Source: Proteiniphilum sp.
GTDB lineage: Bacteria > Bacteroidota > Bacteroidia > Bacteroidales > Dysgonomonadaceae
DNA: 9,056 nucleotides
Assembly (NCBI GenBank): GCA_031284475.1
Contig: JAISZV010000347.1
Span: 1 to 9,056 of the forward strand
Direction of reading: 5' to 3'
The notes under the pieces were generated by a model. It was not told the DNA's origin. It saw nothing but the letters and a program-made list of their open reading frames with translations, and ran no database searches. Position numbers and translations under genes: made by a program. Positions 6,304-9,056 of the stretch are shown here, one piece after another; positions within the stretch are counted from its first letter, which is position 1; each line of letters opens with the position of its first letter.

Positions 6304-7389
6304 ATGAATAGATTATCGACAGGGGACACGGTACGTTTCCTTAACACAGTAGGAGGAGGGGTTGTAAAGGGGTTCCTGAACAAGCAAGTAGTAATTGTGG
6401 AAGACGAGCATGGGTTTGACGTACCGACGCTCATCTCGGAATGTGTCGCGGTAAAACCGGCCGGCAATGAAAAACCGACGCAGTTGCCCGAAGAGAAGAA
6501 TGTTTCCGGCAATGCAACGCGCGCCGCTTCAATGCCCGGTGCAACGGCAGGAAAGAAAGAGGCCGGAGAGGAAAAGCAACCGGAGGAAACCCCGGAAGGC
6601 GATAAAATTACCGCTTGCCTGGCATGGCTTCCCTTAGACATAAAAAGCCTGTCGTCCACAACCTACGAATGTTATTTCGTGAACGACAGCAATTACTATC
6701 TCTTTTTTAATTATATGGGGCGGGAGGGAAACTCCCTGAAAATCCGTTACAGCGGGCTTATAGAACCCAATACCAAGATATTCCTGGAAGAGATCGGAAA
6801 AGAAGACCTCAATGAAATAGAAAAGGTTACGGTGCAATTCATCGCATTCAAGCGGCACAAGCCGTTCAGTGCAAAAAATCCCTGTTCGGCGGATTTGCGT
6901 ATTGATACGGTGAAGTTCCACAAGCTGCACTGTTTCCATGAAAACGACTATTTCGATGAGGATGCGCTCGTTTGTTTCATCATGCGGAACGATATACAGG
7001 AGGACAGGCTTCATATTTCCGCGGTTGATCTGGAGCAGGCGATGATAGAGAAAAACCGGCAGGACGGCCGTCCCCGGAGAACGCGGATCGAAAAAGCCCC
7101 AAAAGAGGCGGTAACCGAAATAGACCTTCATATTAACGAACTGCTCGATACCACCGCGGGAATGTCTAACGCCGATATACTGGAATACCAGTTGAGTAAA
7201 TTCAATGAGGCGATGAACGAGCATATTCACCGCAAAAACCATAGAATTGTATTTATACACGGCAAAGGAGACGGCGTGCTCCGGGACGCGATGCTCAAAG
7301 AGTTAAAAAAGAATTATCCCAAATGTTTTTACCAGGACGCTTCTTTTCGCGAATATGGCTACGGAGCGACCATGGTGACCGTTAAATAA
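6304..7389 (+). CDS. DUF2027 domain protein with C-terminal Smr domain
   Basis: A 361-residue cytoplasmic protein of a Bacteroidota-typical architecture. Residues 1-50 form a small beta domain with the GDTVRFLNTVGGG and V-V-I-V-E-D pattern of KOW-like modules, also seen ahead of Smr in MutS2. Residues 51-100 are a disordered linker rich in Glu, Lys, Pro, Ala and Thr. Residues about 105-250 are the beta-rich DUF2027 core. The C-terminus (272-361) is an Smr domain: the D274-L-H276 motif, then H319-G-K-G-D-G-V-L-R327, and a final GYGATMVTV. Smr domains of MutS2 and related proteins bind or nick branched nucleic acid or act on RNA at stalled ribosomes; which activity applies here is unknown. The ATG at 6304 has no Shine-Dalgarno, as is usual for this group. 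The lipoprotein gene follows after 13 nt and is probably co-transcribed. Confidence 0.87.
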   Translation: MNRLSTGDTVRFLNTVGGGVVKGFLNKQVVIVEDEHGFDVPTLISECVAVKPAGNEKPTQLPEEKNVSGNATRAASMPGATAGKKEAGEEKQPEETPEGDKITACLAWLPLDIKSLSSTTYECYFVNDSNYYLFFNYMGREGNSLKIRYSGLIEPNTKIFLEEIGKEDLNEIEKVTVQFIAFKRHKPFSAKNPCSADLRIDTVKFHKLHCFHENDYFDEDALVCFIMRNDIQEDRLHISAVDLEQAMIEKNRQDGRPRRTRIEKAPKEAVTEIDLHINELLDTTAGMSNADILEYQLSKFNEAMNEHIHRKNHRIVFIHGKGDGVLRDAMLKELKKNYPKCFYQDASFREYGYGATMVTVK

Positions 7390-7402
7390 AAATAGATTGA
7401 TT

Positions 7403-7999
7403 ATGAAAAAGATAATACTGATCATCAGTGCAGCCCTTCTGTTTAACGGCTGCTACATAGTGAATAGACTTGGGGGAACCTACTACCGGTTTACACAAAG
7501 CGAATACCGTTACCATTCGTTAGAGAATATCCAACTGGCCGGGATAAGCCTGGGCAACGCTTCCTCCATTTCGGTATCTAAACTGGCTTCAATCGCTACG
7601 GTACTTGCGGGGGGATCAACCCTGCAAAACATCCCGTTCAGCATGACGCTCAATATGGATGTGACCAACCCCAACAAAAGCGCCGCTTTTCTTGAGGCAT
7701 TGGATTATGCCATCAGGGTGAACGAAATGGAATTTGTGGAAGGAAAAATGGATACCCTCATCCATATTGAGGCGGGAGAGACCAAAGTAGTACCTATCCC
7801 TATCAGCGTTGACCTGAAAAAAGTAATAAACCGTTATACTCAACAGCGGGTTACCAGCGAAATGAGCGCTTTTCTCGGTATCACGCCCAATGAAATCTCC
7901 GTAACTATGGAGTTGTGGCCTAAATTCACGGTGGGTAATACGCTCATTAAATCGCCGGCGGTTATTCCCGTAACATTTAATTTGGGGGGAGATAATTAA
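7403..7999 (+). CDS. LEA type 2 family lipoprotein
   Basis: A 198-residue putative lipoprotein. The N-terminus is a type II signal peptide: MKK, a hydrophobic run (4-14), then FNG before C17, a relaxed lipobox with Asn at -2. No acidic surface-export signal follows the Cys, so a periplasm-facing outer membrane location is plausible. The rest is beta-rich and matches the LEA type 2 (LEA14-like) pattern: an alternating strand with DVTNPN (86-91), a long segment ending FVEG, and the paired strands HIEAG and VVPIPISVDL near 121-138. LEA-2 domains have an immunoglobulin-like fold associated with stress tolerance; the bacterial function is not established. The ATG at 7403 is preferred over an in-frame TTG two codons earlier (7397), because it is preceded by an A-rich leader and begins a proper signal peptide. 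It ends within a possible terminator stem. Confidence 0.8.
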   Translation: MKKIILIISAALLFNGCYIVNRLGGTYYRFTQSEYRYHSLENIQLAGISLGNASSISVSKLASIATVLAGGSTLQNIPFSMTLNMDVTNPNKSAAFLEALDYAIRVNEMEFVEGKMDTLIHIEAGETKVVPIPISVDLKKVINRYTQQRVTSEMSAFLGITPNEISVTMELWPKFTVGNTLIKSPAVIPVTFNLGGDN

Positions 8000-8010
8000 C
8001 GGTTTCCCCC
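7985..8010 (+). terminator. Possible terminator hairpin after the LEA-2 gene
   Basis: GGGGGAGAT (7985-7993) pairs with GTTTCCCCC (8002-8010): five G-C pairs, then A-T and G-T pairs, with an 8-nt loop. The stop codon lies in the loop. The following sequence is T-rich but broken by C and A (GCTTCTTCAAGTTTC), so it is only a weak intrinsic terminator. It sits at a convergent gene junction. Confidence 0.4.
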
Positions 8011-8059
8011 GCTTCTTCAAGTTTCTACCGCTTTTTCAAGTTTTCCCCGCTTCTTCAAA
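8003..8059. repeat. Three tandem 19-bp repeats at the convergent junction
   Basis: Units at 8003-8021, 8022-8040 and 8041-8059 follow the form TTTCCCCCGCTTCTTCAAG with two to four differences each. They fill the gap between the LEA-2 stop (7999) and the thioesterase stop (8036) and continue into the last seven thioesterase codons. Because 19 is not a multiple of three, gain or loss of units inside the coding end could alter the C-terminus of that protein. The first unit also contributes the right arm of the possible terminator. Confidence 0.75.
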
Positions 8060-8779
8060 CAATATCCGCGCGCGGCAGGCAACTCCTTTCTCCCGCGTCC
8101 CTATCTGGAAAAGAAAATCTCCCGGAGCTGTCATTTGACGGTATACCTCGCCGTTGTCGCCATAGGTAATCTCTTTCAGGAAGTTGATTTCAAACCGCCG
8201 GATATAGTGTTCCCGGTAAAAATCGAGCGGGAAACAATCCGATAACCACTGCACATAATTCAGGCTGTTGGCATGGCCGTTTACGTCTATGTCGCTGTAT
8301 TTTACGGTGAAACTGTTGGCGATCTCCCCTTCCACGTTGGCAATTCTGGCCGGTTCGTCCACCGGCACGCTTTCATGGACAATAAACCGTTGCATGGAAG
8401 GGATGGTATCTAACCGTACGCTGCGCCGCGTTCGCATATCAATGACCGCCCACGAGGAGGTTGCATGGCCGGTTACGGTTCCGTCGCCGTTCCTCATCCG
8501 GAAATTACGGGTGGTGAAAGCGGTTCCCACATGCGCGACCCACGTCTCGATGGAGAGGGTATCTTTCTCCGTGGGAAACCGTTCCATGTCGATCACAAGG
8601 CGCGAAAGCACCCAGGTGTAATGTCCCGTCTGCAACGCCAGCAGGCCGAAACCGTTTTCATCCGCATTCTTGCCGGCCGTCGCCAGCACCATGCCGGTAA
8701 GCGACCTCAACGAAACTCTACGCCGGAAATCAATGTCTTGCGCCCCAATATCGTAGCTGTATATTTTCTTTGCGCTCAT
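8036..8779 (-). CDS. Acyl-ACP thioesterase (FatA/FatB-like)
   Basis: This 247-residue enzyme belongs to the plant-type acyl-ACP thioesterase family. These enzymes hydrolyse acyl-[acyl carrier protein] and release free fatty acids in the cytoplasm. It has two hot-dog domains in tandem (about 3-135 and 150-245). The first contains IETWVAHVGTAF and ATSSWAVIDMRTRRS (106-120), matching the plant ATS-x-W...TRR signature. The second holds the active-site segment YSDIDVNGHANSLNY (161-175), with N167 and H169 corresponding to the catalytic Asn and His of the plant N-x-H-x-N motif. The plant catalytic Cys segment is not conserved; FLKEITYGD (200-208) is found there, with E203 a possible substitute. Length is normal for bacterial members. 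The ATG at 8779 follows an A-rich leader. The 3' end is embedded in 19-bp tandem repeats and the promoter abuts a heptamer repeat array. Confidence 0.9.
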   Translation of the reverse strand: MSAKKIYSYDIGAQDIDFRRRVSLRSLTGMVLATAGKNADENGFGLLALQTGHYTWVLSRLVIDMERFPTEKDTLSIETWVAHVGTAFTTRNFRMRNGDGTVTGHATSSWAVIDMRTRRSVRLDTIPSMQRFIVHESVPVDEPARIANVEGEIANSFTVKYSDIDVNGHANSLNYVQWLSDCFPLDFYREHYIRRFEINFLKEITYGDNGEVYRQMTAPGDFLFQIGTREKGVACRARILFEEAGKT

Positions 8780-8799
8780 TATTTTCTTTTTAAATCCCC

Positions 8800-8807
8800 C
8801 AAAGGTA
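8800..8807 (-). promoter_or_regulatory. Predicted -7 box of the thioesterase promoter
   Basis: The minus strand reads TACCTTTG, a full match to TAnnTTTG, 20 nt before the start codon. The expected -33 TTG is missing: that position (about 8828-8830) lies inside the first unit of the heptamer array. The promoter may therefore be weak, may use another upstream contact, or may depend on the repeat. The leader would be only about 15 nt. Confidence 0.45.
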
Positions 8808-8825
8808 CGAAAAAATGTGGGATTT

Positions 8826-8874
8826 GGGAGGTGGGAGGTGGGAGGTGGGAGGTGGGAGGTAGGACGTGGGACGT
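8826..8874. repeat. Heptamer tandem repeat (GGGAGGT), G-quadruplex-capable
   Basis: Five perfect GGGAGGT units (8826-8860) are followed by two diverged ones, AGGACGT and GGGACGT (8861-8874), giving seven units in 49 bp. The G-tracts are separated by 4 nt, which fits the G3-N(1-7) G-quadruplex pattern on the plus strand. The array begins 19 nt upstream of the thioesterase -7 box. Perfect short repeats are prone to slippage, so copy number may vary between strains. Confidence 0.85.
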
Positions 8875-8887
8875 ATGAATTATGAAA

Positions 8888-9052
8888 ACCTCATTTCTAC
8901 CTCATTTTAATAACAAAACAACCTCAGTAGAGGGCAAAGGGTATTCCTCCTCATTACCTCATTACCTCATTAAAATTTCATCGTTACGATGGCGAAGAAT
9001 TATCGAACGGTTTGCCGAATGTCTTTGTCATTTCTTAATGAGGTAATGAGGT
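8888..9052. repeat. Dispersed ACCTCATT octamers with an 18-bp inverted repeat
   Basis: ACCTCATT occurs at 8888, 8899, 8956 and 8964 on the plus strand, with a variant at 8948, and as its complement AATGAGGT at 9037 and 9045. The copies at 8956-8973 and 9035-9052 form a perfect 18-bp inverted repeat around a 61-nt interior. The interior also holds a small CATCG-TTA-CGATG dyad (8979-8991). No open reading frame of note lies in 8780-9056. The element may extend beyond the window edge at 9056. Confidence 0.7.
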
Positions 9053-9056
9053 TATA

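Noticed and set aside
6634..7260. 208-codon minus-strand open frame
   Set aside because: It is antisense to the DUF2027 and Smr domains, which are recognised on the plus strand.
4905..8779. Genes on the right as part of the secretion system
   Set aside because: queA, the DUF2027-Smr gene, the LEA-2 gene and the thioesterase have separate promoters or opposite strands and housekeeping-type families, so nothing ties them to the WXG100 operon.
8888..9052. CRISPR array
   Set aside because: The units are only 8 bp, occur in both orientations and at irregular distances, and no cas gene is present.

Overview
The window looks like a chromosomal segment of a Bacteroidota (probably Bacteroidales) genome. 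The base composition is roughly balanced. Promoters resemble the Bacteroidota type (TAnnTTTG at about -7). Most starts sit behind A-rich leaders rather than Shine-Dalgarno sites. The gene families also fit: a DUF2027-Smr protein, a long QueA paralogue, a LEA type 2 lipoprotein and a FatA-like acyl-ACP thioesterase. Taxonomy is inferred from family content and promoter style only, since no rRNA is present. No tRNA, rRNA, CRISPR array or insertion sequence was seen.

Left half (1-4843, minus strand): a compact four-gene operon read right to left. In order of transcription it encodes (i) a 342-aa coiled-coil protein with two membrane segments, (ii) a 976-aa FtsK/SpoIIIE-type ATPase with one intact and two degenerate ATPase-like modules, (iii) a 95-aa WXG100/ESAT-6-like helical hairpin protein, and (iv) an alpha-helical protein cut by the left window edge. 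Spacings are 37, 24 and 2 nt. A WXG100 protein next to a multi-module FtsK ATPase is the hallmark of type VII (ESX/Ess) secretion, which is best known from Gram-positive and mycobacterial cells. Here it lies in what seems to be a diderm Bacteroidota genome. The usual EssA/EssB/EsaA/EccB/EccD genes are not in the window, and the two membrane segments of EssC/EccC appear to be on a separate protein. This is the best candidate for a poorly described system. Its promoter overlaps a 27-bp near-palindrome, and the leader carries a hairpin just before a strong ribosome binding site.

Middle (4905-8059): a QueA-type tRNA queuosine enzyme (minus) is divergent from a plus-strand pair, a KOW-DUF2027-Smr protein and a LEA-2 lipoprotein. 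A possible terminator and three 19-bp tandem repeats fill the convergent junction with the next gene, and the repeats run into that gene's 3' end.

Right end (8036-9056): an acyl-ACP thioesterase (minus), then 277 nt without a gene. This gap is crowded with GAGGT/ACCTC-containing repeats: a G-rich heptamer array next to the thioesterase promoter, and ACCTCATT octamers forming an 18-bp inverted repeat at the window edge.
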